Shown piece after piece: positions 9,326-21,507 of a DNA stretch of 64,000 nt. Under the pieces are notes generated by a model. The model made no database searches, was not told the DNA's origin, and saw nothing but the letters and a program-made list of their open reading frames with translations. The translations under genes were made by a program, and so were the position numbers. Each line of letters begins with the position of its first letter. The first letter of the stretch is position 1. The stretch spans positions 13,745,501 through 13,809,500 of the forward strand of contig CM061096.1 of NCBI GenBank assembly GCA_030770545.1, written 5' to 3'. Source of the DNA: Macropodus opercularis (lineage: Eukaryota; Chordata; Actinopteri; Anabantiformes; Osphronemidae).

Positions 9326-12300
9326 TTATTCAGTGAGGTAGAAGTGCATTTTGTCATTCACGTTCTTGCGCTCTGGATTAAGACGCTTGAGGATCTGTGC
9401 CAGCACATTGACCGTCTGTTCACTGCTCAGACCTGTGCGCTTGGTCTGGAACTTCTTCAGCAAGTCCTTAGTGGTCATTGGTTTACGGATCAGGTAGCGT
9501 CGTACTGCTTCCTCTGTTAACTGCACATCACTGTAGGGTAGAAAAGATCAGCTTTCGCTCATTTTGATTTCAGTTTTGCTAACTGATTAGTTGTTTCTCC
9601 CTCTGTACTATTATAAAATATAAAACCTGTTAAAGTTATTAGAGGCATAAAGACTGGTAAAGTACCTGGAGCTGGGGGTGGATTTTCCGGATGGAGGTTG
9701 AGGCGTACTTTTTCCAGAAGCAACAGGGCTCTGACTGCTGGGCTCCATCTTCAGCTTTTTAGCAGCTGGAGAGTCAGTGGCAGGGCCCTGAGTTGGTCTC
9801 TTACCTATGGGAAAGGGAGATTTAGCTGAAATGGAACAACACAGGTTTTCAGAAACTGTACTGTACTGTACATCTATCATGTCACACTCATTTAACCCTA
9901 ATGAACATGTGTGGGTCTATGGTGAACAAGTTCATCCAACCGTTCATCTAGATAAAGCGTGTTGTGATTTATCGTCTGTCTGCTGAGTTTTTATCCAACC
10001 CATGTGTGGTTTTTGAGCGCCCCCTATTTTTATTTTGACCCCTTGAAGGCTGCACGAGGGTTAAAACATTATGAGGGTATGCAATTTCTATTAATATTTA
10101 TATTAATATCCAGGCTCACACCTTGCTCAAGCTTGCTGGCAGCAGCACGGAGTGTATTGGAAGTGGAGGCAGCATCTATGGATGGTGTCCCAGGACGACT
10201 GCCTGTCCTAGAGCTGCCTGCAGAACCACGACCACCGGGACGTTTCGGAGGCGTGCGCTTCTTCTGAAAAGACGGGAGAGTGACGGATGTTTGATTAGAC
10301 AAACGGGAAGAAAAACATAAATGTACAAATAGTCACAACTAAATAGAGCAAGTAAACTAGCTGCTAATACTCAGATCTGCCTCATTTTACTAGTGTTGTC
10401 ACAGAGCTATGTCATCATCATGTAAGAATTCACCCTGCTGCTTAGTCAAGAGCACATTTAAAGCATAGCCTATAAAACACACACTATCCATTCACTCTGC
10501 CACACATTCACACTAACTACCATGAACAAAGCAGAGGCTGTCTCTCCTTCGATGTCACTGTCGTCCGAGCTGTCCGATTCACCGCTGCTGTCTGAAACAT
10601 GAATCCATACAACTCAACTCAAGCACAAAGGTGTTTCACATTATAACACTGTCAGAATCATTTCTTGCAGGCTTATGTGTCCATGAAGACTACCTTTTTT
10701 CTTCTTCTTTTCTGTTTGGACAGGAGTTTTCTTTCCTTCCTCCTCTTCTTCCTCCTCTTTTGCTTCCTCCTCATTCTGTTTCTCCTCCTCACTCTCTTCC
10801 TCACTTTCAGACGCCTCATCAATTCCTATACAACACCAAATCATGAAAAAAAGACAACAAAAGAAAATATACATTGTATATGCATAAAATCAGGCCTGTT
10901 TGTCCTAATATATTTTTATATAATTATTGAAGGATCAGTACTGATCAGCTACCTTTAGGATGTTCCTCTCCTTTGCTGGGCTTTCCCTTTTCTGGCTCTT
11001 CATCCGAGCTACATTTGAAAAGACAAATCACATATTATCCAAAATATGTAAATTAATAAAAAGGGAGTCTTTGACAACCACATGCAGTGACTCTGACCTG
11101 CTTTCATCTGACATGTAATCCACTTCTAGACCCTCATAGTCACCATCATCGCTGTCTTCCAAGGCCTCATGTTCATTGCTCTTTCTCTTCTTCTTCTTTC
11201 CTTTTCCTTTGCTTGTATCTTTCTTTGCCTTTGTCTTGCTTTCTCCATCTGTCCAATGATGAGATGGAAAGTGTGGGTAAGTATAGTAGCAGAAAGCAAC
11301 ATTAGCTACTACAACCTCATATCTTCAGTCCATCACTGGTTCTTTGTCATTACCGTCACCCATGCTGCCGTCACTGTCGTCACTGCTCATCTCCAGGTCT
11401 TCTTCTAGGTCGTGAATGCGCAGGTCACCCCCTCTCCCACCACCCTTCTTTTTCTTTTTTCCAGATTTCTCCCCCTCATCCTCGTCTTCATCACCACGTT
11501 CTTGCTCCCGGAGACGTCTCTGAAGCATAATGCTAAAGTGATTCACCACCTTGTTCCTCCTGTAAAAATGAACGTACATACTTTTTGATGCATCTCCACC
11601 AACAAGGGCTACATGTTTTTTTTTTATCCACCCCACTCCTCCATCCTCTCCTCTCTCACCTGCCCCACTCTTCCTCCGCCTCTTCAGCAGTGAGAGTTCG
11701 GTGCTTGGCCTGCGGTGTGAAGTTGTACCAGCTGTATACAGGGAAGGCCTCAAACGCTCCATCAGGACACTGGGTAAAGATGTAGTAGGATGCATTTTCT
11801 GTAACACCGCCCTTCTTTATACCTTTGAACCTAACCAAGACATGAACAGAGAGAAACAGGACAATTTTAAAAAGTACAAAGTACAGATTCAACTAACAGA
11901 GCTTACAACATTTAACAAATTCTAGATTTCCTGCAAATAAACAAGTCATAAGCAGTTTCATCATCATGTGTGTGTTTCCACCAGATGTAATGTAATGTAG
12001 AAAAAGACTCTTAACATTCTCTGCCTTACCTCTTGCCAGCCTTCCCATTAACCTTGAGAATCCAGGGTTGGTCCTCCACTTTAAATTCACGTGTCACAAT
12101 ACCATATTTCTTCCTCCGTGCTTCCTCTCGCTGCTTTTTGCCAAACTCGCTACCTGCTCCACCATCTGTTGTCTCTTCCTCCCCATATATTCGCCGGGCG
12201 CTCATGTCTCTTTCCATACGAGCCTGCGTGTAGAGCGTGATGGAGATGTAAATATAAGAATTATTTGATATAATTATCTGTTTCCTTTAATCACAGTCAT

Positions 12301-12818
12301 AAATCAAGCTGCTTGTCATTTTGCTCCGATTACTGATTGACAATTATCCACCGGCAAGTGCAGCTCTAACTATTGATCACATAGACAAACCCACCTGTGT
12401 CCATGTGGAACAGTTTACTCTGTCACCTGAATTGAAAGCCATGATATTATAACGTTTGGTGGTGTTTCTAAGGGAAAACAAAACGAGATTACTAAAATTT
12501 AGGACCATGGATTAACCTGCGTTATACATATATCATAGAAGCTGCTTAACACATTGCATTAGTTTACATGAATACATACATCAGTACTTAACAACTCCCC
12601 CACAAATGTAATGCTTCCTCTTTTGAAACATTTGGTCTAGACACCACTGGGACATTTACTCACTTGGGAACGCGCACAGTGTATTCTGTAGTTGAGGAAC
12701 TGCTGCTCCCCTAGAAAACAAACACATGCAAATTTAGTGTCAGCCCTTGTTTATCCACACATCCAAGACAATGCAGGACGAGGGATTCCCTGGTCTCTAG
12801 ACTTACCAAGGACGTCAT
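9326..12818 (-). CDS. gtf2f1: General transcription factor IIF subunit 1 (RAP74, TFIIF-alpha)
   Basis: Complete gene, 13 coding exons in transcription order: 12818-12807, 12710-12664, 12467-12395, 12223-12030, 11830-11660, 11559-11354, 11248-11098, 11008-10953, 10825-10694, 10591-10521, 10263-10122, 9804-9666, 9530-9326 (1599 nt, 532 aa; human 517). With the RAP30 subunit it forms TFIIF, which escorts RNA polymerase II to promoters and aids elongation; nuclear. The first exon encodes only MTSL. Residues about 10-165 form the RAP30-dimerising domain (TEYTVRVP, RKKYGIV, EDQPWILKVNGK, KGIKKGGVTENASYYIFTQC). Residues about 180-450 are an acidic/lysine-rich disordered linker (EEEE and KKKK runs, DLEMSSD, KKRTPPKRP, SRPGTPS, LRAAASKLEQG). 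Residues about 465-532 form the winged helix that binds FCP1 (RRYLIRKPMTTKDLLKKFQ). All junctions keep frame with GT-AG. Confidence 0.95.
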
Positions 12819-13400
12819 GGTTGTTGTACCGCTGCAATATTCACCACAATTGCTTCAGGATTGATGACTAAGCTATTAAAAAGGAATCTTGTGTTAGAGA
12901 TGGATTAAATTGGTTAATTTAAAAGGCAAAATGAGTCTAGTGTACAACGTCTTTGCTAAAATATCAACTATTAGTTACAACATATCCGACTATTTAATTT
13001 GATTCATTTTAGCAGAAGCTCTTTATTGAAGTTTTGTTATGATAGATCAATGAAGTTCATAAACTTCTCCAGCGTTAGTTACAGTTGAAGTAAAAACGAA
13101 CGCAACGTTAATCTCAAACCTTTCGACAAAGCTGTAAAGTATTTTGTCTCACAGGTTTTGTGCCGTTACCGTCACCTAGCTTCTGATGCTAAGATTAACA
13201 GCTGCTAGCTACACTGTGATCAAGCCGTTGTAGCTGCGACTAATCAACCTTCCACGAACTAAAGGGACGAATAAATGCAAAATGGCCACGCATATACACA
13301 TGAATCTAAAATATTTATGTAGAGAAATGATTAAACAAAAGTAATCCTCACCGATTAACCGGTGCGCGAACTGCCCGCTAGTTTATATAGTCGACTGGAA
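12819..13400 (-). promoter_or_regulatory. gtf2f1: gtf2f1 5' UTR intron and promoter
   Basis: Upstream of the start codon the minus strand reads a 3' splice site (TATTGCAG ending at 12832), leaving 13 nt of leader before ATG. A matching 5' splice site (ATCG/GTGAGG, exon end at 13352) lies in a short CpG-bearing patch. TATATAA is present on the minus strand at 13383-13389, but it sits too close to the donor to be a convincing TATA box if the exon starts after it. The leader exon and intron are inferred. Confidence 0.45.
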
Positions 13401-14570
13401 ACGTATATTAGAAATGTTAGTTCCTATGTGGTCCTGGCTCAGTGTAGTGGTCTTTTAAATTCACCTTGTTCTTCCTATTGAAAAGATTATAATTGTTAAA
13501 AATGATCAATGAGCAGTGTCACTCCCTATATAGATCATATATACATAGATTACGTTTGTGTCCCCTCCGTTTAAATAACCTAAATTAAAAGATTTTATCT
13601 TGAAGCGCATACCGGAAGTGTTACAGTGTATTATGTTCTTTACTTTGGAACTCGGGAAAACGACGCTGTTGTTTTCTCGAATTGGTGGCCGAAATAACCT
13701 GGTTTACACAGAAATTAGACAAGACACGGCTCCAAAATACGCAACTACGAAAAACCCTTTTTCAAATAGTTAATTCAAAGGCTGAAATGTAATTACTTAA
13801 AGTGGCCACAAGAGGGAAAAACAGCGAAGGAACGTCCTCGTGTGGTCACAGGTAGAAACACGAACTAAATGAGTCACAATAGCTTCAACACACACAACAT
13901 GATAATAAACAGAAAGAGACGTATAACAATAACCTTGTTATCAAATGAGCCCACATTTAAATAGCGTATGTACATAGGGTGAGAAAGTAAATCTTTGGAT
14001 GGATTTCTCTCCTCGGGGTTAAACTTTACTCATTAATTAGAAGGTATAGTCAACAATAGGCCCAGTAGAGAAACAGACTGTGGACTGTGGGACGAGGGCG
14101 TTTGATCTGTCATTGTAACTCAGTGGATTTGTAAATCATTTCCATAGGCTTCCAAGAACACTGTGGTTTTACAAGACAAATTGCCATGCACCCTGTCCTG
14201 TGAGGTGATTCACTCCTTATATCCATGATTAATGGAAATAATTGTGTGATTCGTTGATCAGTTGGTGTGAACAGACACATTTAGAGCAGGACAATGGAAA
14301 TGAATGACTTTAAATCATGTATGTGGTTTTACATAACCTCTTAAAATTCATAGTTCATGAACATGAACAAATACATAAGTGAACAAATAATTCAATAAAG
14401 TAAAAATGAAAAATGAATGAGTGTGTTTACAGTTATATTTTATCAGTGTCTCTATAATTAATATGTTGTAAAACTCAAACGCTCATATGTGCGTTTTACT
14501 GGAGCTAGAACTCTCCCCATCTCACGTCAGGACATGTGCTGCATTACACTTCAAGTTTTTCTATTTCAAA
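13400..14570. other. Head-to-head intergenic region
   Basis: About 1.2 kb between the diverging gtf2f1 and the first adhesion GPCR gene. It is AT-rich and I see no gene in it. Confidence 0.6.
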
Positions 14571-14650
14571 GTGAATTTGCATTGGTGTTTGCATTGATGA
14601 CAAATGTTGTGAAAACTGTTTTCGAATGTTGTGCAAATCTGAAATATGTA
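14571..14650 (+). promoter_or_regulatory. Octamer-containing promoter block of receptor gene A
   Basis: Contains ATTTGCAT (14575-14582, a POU/octamer word), a repeated TTTGCATTG and TTGTGCAAAT (C/EBP-like), ending about 60 bp before the start codon. Very similar blocks occur at 20949-21022 and 21396-21470, the latter before gene B, so it is probably the shared core promoter of these paralogues. Confidence 0.55.
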
Positions 14651-14706
14651 CATATAGGTAGCACAGACAGTCATTATTGATATTTCACAGAGTGGGACCT
14701 GTCACG

Positions 14707-17700
14707 ATGACCTGCTGTGCGTTTTTACTGCTTCTTGGTGAGTTATTTTCTGTTCCATATAACTGATAAAACATAAAAATGAATGACATTTAACAATTTC
14801 TTAGGTGTTTAATAGGTGCAAATAAGCCAATAAAGTTAAATTTGTTATTCATGTCAAGTTGGTGCATGTCATATTTTAAAGCAATAATTACTCTTGGTGT
14901 TTGTAGGTTCTCTCATCCTCTGTGGACGTTGTGATTTTCCTCCTGGTATGATTAACATACACATCCTGGCTGTAATTGAAATCCTTTGTGTATTCATACA
15001 GTAATTACTGACAATCCCTTAATGCTGCAGGTTCGTGTGATGGATACACAGACATAAATGAACCATGGCGTAACGTCTTATTTCAATCATCCACCTTCCC
15101 TGGATACCCGAAGAACGACGAGGACCTCACTGCAAAGTGGTTGCGCTTCACGGGAATCGGAGGAGACAGGGTCGTCCAAACCTGCTTTACAGGCCCTGTT
15201 GGCGGTGCCCAGTACTCCATTCACGTCCCGTTTGCTTATCCAACAGCTGAGAATCAAACAGTAACAGGAACCGCGTATGGGAATGTTGGCTCCTGTGGCG
15301 TTTATAGTATATCAATGAGTGTGGTTCTCTGTCCTGGAGGATTCTACATATACAATGCATCAAACTACCCACATACCAATATGGGTTATGTGACCTGTGA
15401 GGAGACATTACTCATCCTTTGCTTTATACAGATGTGTCCCTTGCTGCTCATTGCAATTTTGATGACCTTCTTTTGATGAACACCATAATGATCATTTGCG
15501 TGCTTGTCTTTGTTCAGATCACTTTACGTGTGCCTCAGACTCCTGTGGACCTCTCGCTCAGTGTGACACGACCGGAGGCTGTGCTTGCGTTTCTGGATAT
15601 GAAATGCCCCAAGACCAACTCCCCTCGCCGGATTCCTATGGTTGTACCGGTGCGTCACTTTGGCTCCCTTTTCACTGCAGTAAATTACAATGCGATTCAA
15701 ATTTGTAAGCACATACAGTGTTATTACTGTGAAACGTGTTCCTGCAGACATAAATGAGTGTCAGACGACTCCAGGAATCTGTGGCTCTTCCTCCAAGTGT
15801 ATCAACACTGTTGGATCATATTCCTGCTCCTGTGTAACTGGATTTGCTGCAACTAATCCACAATTACCAACTGGAAAGAACAACCTCTGTATAGGTACTT
15901 TATCACTGTCTCATCAATGCATCTTTGAGGTGCAATGACAATATTTCATTTGGTCTACTGTAGAATTTCAACTTTTTCCTTTGCTTTCTAGATATTGATG
16001 AATGCCTTCAAAATATCTGTGGTCCGGGGACTTGTGTCAACACCATAGGAAGCTTTTCTTGTAACTGCGATAGCGGCTACTACTTTTCACCCAGCTCAAC
16101 GCCTGCTTGTCAAGGTTTGTTAGCAGTGTTGTCGGCAACATTACCTTTTGAAAATTTTTACCAACTGCAGTTTGGAAGTGTTATGTTGGATGTATTAGTG
16201 GGGGACAGTTGTTACAGCTGGCAACTAAACTGGTGAGTAGAATGCAAACAGAAGCTTAAACAGCTGGTTTCTCTCTTTAAAGATTAAGAGAACTCAGGTT
16301 TATTTAACTCAAGTCATGTTTACTTAAACCTTATTACAATGACAGAAGAGGCTGATGAGTTCTCACAGTATGTTTGCTTTATTTTATTGTCCTAATCCCT
16401 TTCCATCCAACGTTTGTCTATCAGACATTGACGAATGCCTTAACACCACCATCTGCGGACCTTACTCTTCCTGCACCAACAGTCCTGGATCTTATTCCTG
16501 CGCGTGTCTGTCTGGGTTCGAACCAACCCAACCAAATGTGATGCCCGGCCCGATCAACGTCTGTATTGGTATTGGCACACTTTTTATGACACACTTTACA
16601 TGAAAAATGGAAAACGATGAAAAAAATTTAAACAATCAAACCGACGCAAAACCATGTAGTGTCATTTTTACTTGTGCGCTGTGTGTGTTTGTATAGATAT
16701 TGATGAGTGTGTCAAATACGATGCCATCTGTGGCCCCAACTGCAACTGCACAAATCTGATTGGATCTTACAACTGTACCTGTTATCATGGCTACCGGATC
16801 GACGTACCGGACGTCATAGCCAGCATCAACAATCCATGTAAAGGTGTGTGCTGCTGCCTGGTTAACCTGTTATTTGACTTGACTTGCCACCTATTTCTCT
16901 CTCATGAGTTGATCTTCTGCCTTCTCTCGCCACAGACATAGACGAGTGCACTGAGACACCAGGGATATGTGGTAAAAACACCATATGCACAAACGTTCCA
17001 GGGACCTTCTACTGCTCTTGTCCCGAGGGATTCTACCCTTCAACTGGAATTTTATGGACTGTGGGAATCTCCTATTGTCAAAGTAGGCTTTGGGTGCATG
17101 TGGTCACACGGTGACGACTGTCTCATTCTGACCTGTACATGCTGACTCTGCCAATTTTACATTATCTCAACAGATCTGCAGACTATTCTAGATGATATAA
17201 CCCCCCCAGATGTAAGTATTGCTCACAAAGATCAGCATCTGATATGAGGAGAGTCCTCAGCAGGAGTAAAAATACTGGGATGTCTCATATTATACAGATG
17301 TTAAATACATTATTTGACAAGTGTGCTCTCAATTAAATTCAAGACTAAGGTTGAGGTTTTGTGTGTTTACTGTAGGGACAAACAAAGCAGAGCATCTTTC
17401 TTGGCAACATGCAGGGACAGCTGATAAACAACTCAGACATCCTCTTACCCGGAGCGGTGAGTTCATTATTTGGCTGAAGATGGTGACTGCCCTTAAATGC
17501 ATTAACATTTTTCTTTTTCTTATTCTTGTGCTTCTCTGCAGACGGTTGTGAACAGCTTGTCAGCGTCTCTGGTAATTATTTCACAAATACCACATTTCAT
17601 TATATCTGTTATGTTTAGTGGAGATTTTTATCCTAGTATGTGTTTGCATTGTTAGCCAAGTTTAACAATTTGCCCCAAACTCTGTCACTGCCACAGACGG

Positions 17701-20110
17701 CAGTCGGTGTTGGACCATATGCCAAATCATCCGAGGTGAGTAGTGCAGGAGACGGGCAGACGGGCAGTATGATCCTGGGCCTCGCGGACCGTTTGGTGTC
17801 TGTGATGTTGCAGCCGGGTCAGAACCAAACCAAGACAACTGTGTCGTGTTCAACAGTGGGTAAGATATGTTCCTGTTGGTCCATGGTAGACATTTAGAGG
17901 GCGAGTAGCAAATCAAGCAGTGCTAACTTTAATTTGTGTGTTAGAATTAAGTCTCAGGACAATCAGGCCCGGAAGCAACAACGACTACAGCAATAATCTC
18001 ACAGCTAATGGCAACACGATGCAGATCAACCTGAAAAACCTGGCCACAAACAACAATGGTTAGATGTTTGCATCCCATGTACACGATACTAACTAATAAG
18101 CTGCTGTGGATGATACGTGACGCTTTAAGTCGACTACTTTCAACAGGTTCTGCATCAGTTGCCTTCCTGACTCTAACTGGGATGGAGAGTCTTCTTAGCC
18201 ACCAATACTTTCAAACAGAAAACATCACAGAGATGTACTCGGACGTCGTCACTGCACTGTTGCCCTCAGTGAACAACACCAACCTGACGGAGCCTGTCAA
18301 CTTCACCATCCAGCATAAGACGGTCCCACGCCCTTCATCCATGAGACACAGTCTGCTGTGTTGCGACATATATTAATAGTCTCCTATTTCCTCAGACACA
18401 AACGGATGCTGGGATGGTGACCTGTGTGTACTGGCAGGACAACACAGAAACAGACGCGAGCGACAACGCCATGGGTTGGTCGGTGAAAGGTTGCTGGGTT
18501 TCCTACACGAATGAAAACTACACCGTGTGCAGCTGCTCTCACCTTTCCACATTCGCCCTCATCTTGCAGATAGCGGATGTATGTATGATGGATAAATCTA
18601 TTCACACAATACAGAGTGCCAGGACAATCAGTTTGTGTTTGCCTGTCTGTTGTGAATGTTTTAGCCTCAACCACAGAATGACTTCTTGGACTGGCTGAAC
18701 CGGATGTGCGTGATTGTTGGGCTTTTCTTTTTCGGGCTGTCTATTCTCACCTTCCTCCTGTGCAGCTGGAACCCAAAGATCAACAACACAGCTCGTCTTC
18801 ACCTCTGCATCAACACTGGCTCCTATCAGCTGCTGTTGCTATGGGATGACAAATACGTGGACCAGCCGGTACAGTAAGCTTTCTGACCCTCACACAAGCA
18901 TTGGACCCGGCTGTTTGTTGATGCTGTTTTCTGTTTCGGGTTCCACAGCTGGCCTGTAAGGTCATGGCTGGAGTCCTTCACTTCTTAATCATTGCAAGTT
19001 TTGTGTGGATGCTGCTGGAGGCGCTGCAGCTTTACCTCTTGGTCCGACGGCTCTCCAAGGTGCAGGTGATTCAGCGAGACGGCCTCCCCAGACCCCTGCT
19101 CTATGTGGTCGGCTACGGGGTTCCATTTGTGGTTGTGGGTGTGTCTGCACTGGTGTATTCTGATGGATACGGTGCGACTTCGGCTCAGGTGTGAGTATTA
19201 TGAACAATAATACTCTGATTGATTCATTCTGTCCTGTTAGTTGCTTTACGCCAGGTCATGGTGTGTTATATACACTCGAATTCCAGGTGCTGGCTGTCAG
19301 ACAACCGCAACTTCAAATGGGCGTTAACAGGGCCAGTGATCGCTGTACTTGGAGTGAGTCTGTTAGTGTGGTACGACATCAGCAGCTGCACTGAGGGATA
19401 AATGGGGATCCTCCAAACTAAAAGTGTGTTTCTCCTCTTAGCTGAACTGCGTCCTGTTCGGTGCGACTCTCTGGAGTCTGAGACCCACCTTGGCCAGCAT
19501 GAAAAGTGACATCTCTCAGTCCAAAGACACAAGGTCAGAAACTAGAGTAAAAAGATGAATACGTTACGAAAACAAAACAAAACACCAGCAACGAAATGAT
19601 TAAGCTTTTTAAGTGATGTTTTCCGTGCTTTCTTTTGTCTGCAGATTGATTTTGTTCAAGATCCTGGCCCAGTTTGTCATACTGGGTTGTACCTGGATTC
19701 TGGGCTTTTATCAGTCAAACCTTTTCTTTCGGGTCGTGTTCATAGTTCTGAATTCCCAGCAGGGAACTTTCCTCTATGTTGTTCACTGTCTGCTCAACAA
19801 GGAGGTACAGAACACCAACATTAACAGCTGCCTTTCTTTAGCTTCCACCATGTCGCTACACTGATTCTGTGTCTTTGCGTTGTCCAGGTTAGAGAGGAGT
19901 ACATAAAATGGCTGACCTGCTCGTTCAACAAGCCTGGAGAAGGTGGATCTGTGGTAAGTTTAAAAAGGGAAACAATGCACGATAACTCGCTTCCGCTGCT
20001 CATGGTAATGATTGTTTAACATTTAAAATGTATTTGTTTTATCTTTTTAGAAAGATGTACCATCAGTCTCTGAAGATTTGGACAAAGCTGAGGAGCGGAA
20101 AGGCCAGTGA
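14707..20110 (+). CDS. Adhesion GPCR A, ADGRE (EMR/CD97)-like, with uromodulin-like N-terminal domain
   Basis: Built from 23 exons: 14707-14737, 14907-14945, 15031-15396, 15518-15649, 15748-15894, 15992-16114, 16425-16568, 16697-16843, 16936-17082, 17174-17211, 17376-17456, 17542-17571, 17697-17859, 17945-18058, 18147-18322, 18396-18578, 18665-18868, 18949-19190, 19287-19353, 19442-19533, 19645-19804, 19888-19953, 20051-20110 (2952 nt, 983 aa, frame kept throughout). Order: signal peptide (MTCCAFLLLG); uromodulin/OIT3-like domain, residues about 24-146 (EPWRN, WLRFTGIGGDR, CPGGFYIY); short EGF-like module 147-189; five calcium-binding EGFs (DINEC/DIDEC) 190-425; GAIN region 426-626; GPS exon 627-687 with CSCSHLSTFAL, predicted cleavage Leu676/Ser677; 7TM 688-964 with TM3 Cys (LACKVMAG) and ECL2 Cys (VCWLS); short tail. 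ADGRE receptors act on leukocytes. The TM2 motif CINTGSYQ differs from CINLALSQ in gene B. Confidence 0.85.
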
Positions 20111-20370
20111 GGATGAACTGAGTGTGAAGAGGGACAAACTGAGCGTCTTCATTAGAGCCATTACCCTTTAGATGTTGTTATTTTGATTCTTGGGCACAGA
20201 AACGTTTTGCTTTTAGCAATGTCCTCATTGTCACCGTTAGTTTCTATGCAGTCTCTACTGTAGCTGATGATTTTTTTGCCCTTATGACAGTTCTTGCATG
20301 ACACATACACAGTATTTTTGTAAACTCATTTGTATGTTGTGTGCATTGCTTTTTGTTTTTGTGAGTCCAC

Positions 20371-20376
20371 AATAAA
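20371..20376 (+). terminator. Polyadenylation signal of gene A (AATAAA)
   Basis: A canonical AATAAA about 260 bp after the gene A stop codon. A second AATAAA lies at 20487-20492, so alternative ends are possible. Confidence 0.6.
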
Positions 20377-20492
20377 CAGCTAGACAGTAAAACATTTGCT
20401 TTGCACGCAACTCTGTAAATTACTGGCCCAGGCTCTGTCTTGTATAAATATAATAGTAGAGATTGTTCTGCAGGGATCTATGCTGAAATAAA

Positions 20493-20948
20493 ACTACTTC
20501 TCAATTATTGACAACACATTGGTCTGAATGGCTTGAGGCAATAGATTAAGATAAAGGGTGTGCTGCTGAACACCCAGCTGTGTTTGTGACTGTCACATCA
20601 CTGCACCAGGTCCATCTGCTGCTGAACACATTGGTCTGAGTTTTGTTATTTTCTTTTTTTTTTAAATGATTTAAAAACACTGCACTTTATTCTAACGACA
20701 CACTTTATGCGTCTGTCGATTCTATGTGCGGTGCCTGCAGGTACAATGTCAATTAGGTCAAAAGCAGTTCAGGCAAGTCTGCGCTGAAAAGGTGGTACGA
20801 GACAACCTCTGACTAAATTAAACTCATGTTATCTCGTCTCTTCTTATGGACAGATGGCAGGTTTAGTTTACAAATCGGACCTCTCCGAATCCGAAACACC
20901 TTTCTCCATGTGGTACCTGACACACAAGAGTCTTTCTCTTTTCTCTGA
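20493..20948. other. Intergenic between the tandem receptor genes
   Basis: No exon seen. The phrase ACACATTGGTCTGA occurs twice (about 20515 and 20625), a small local duplication. Confidence 0.5.
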
Positions 20949-21022
20949 CTGGATTTGCATTGTTTTTTTGCATGCACACCAAACCTTTTCAAACAGTTTT
21001 TGGATGCTGTGCAAATTTTTAA
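20949..21022 (+). promoter_or_regulatory. Orphan copy of the receptor promoter block
   Basis: Resembles the blocks before genes A and B: ATTTGCATTG at 20953-20962, then a GCACACCAAA segment and a GGATGCTGTGCAAATTTTT segment. No signal-peptide exon follows that I can recognise, so it may be a duplicated enhancer or the remnant of a lost third gene. Confidence 0.45.
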
Positions 21023-21395
21023 ACAGACCTAATCAGGATGGAATATTGGCTAGACATGATGAAATATTTGCCCCGTTCCTTCTCTTTAGTTGAGTAGATC
21101 CTATTTTTACTTTTTATAAAACGTTATTCAGTTGGATGTAGCAGGTTAACAGAGCAAGATTTAACACTGTTATTAACACTGTTAAGAAGAAATCTTTCAA
21201 TTAAAGAAAAGAAGAAAATCAAATCGTTCTAGACGATACAAGAACTCAACAAATCTTATGTGACTAAAATGTACACGGTCAGAGATTAAACCACGTCACT
21301 GGCACGAATAAGTGCTTTATTAGGTCTTAGTGTCACAGGCGCAGTCTTGGCACACATCTGCAGCAGAGGTGCTCAGCGGTGCAGCTTTTCCTGAA

Positions 21396-21470
21396 GCGGA
21401 TTTGCATTGTTGTGTTTGCACACATCAAAGCTTTTGCGATTTTTGGGTGCTGCGCTGTAGACTGTGGACG
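21396..21470 (+). promoter_or_regulatory. Octamer-containing promoter block of receptor gene B
   Basis: ATTTGCAT at 21400-21407, followed by a TGTTTGCACACATCAAAG segment and TTTTTGGGTGCTGCGCTGTAG. It ends about 40 bp before the gene B start codon and matches the blocks at 14571 and 20949. Confidence 0.55.
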
Positions 21471-21507
21471 GTCGGGACTGATCAGCAGTGACACTGGACC
21501 TCTCACC

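Noticed and set aside
10631..10958. Plus-strand frames rich in Leu/Phe/Ser
   Set aside because: Antisense of the acidic/lysine-rich linker exons of gtf2f1.
13383..13389. TATATAA on the minus strand as the gtf2f1 TATA box
   Set aside because: It would place the start only about 8 nt before the inferred splice donor, so its role is doubtful.
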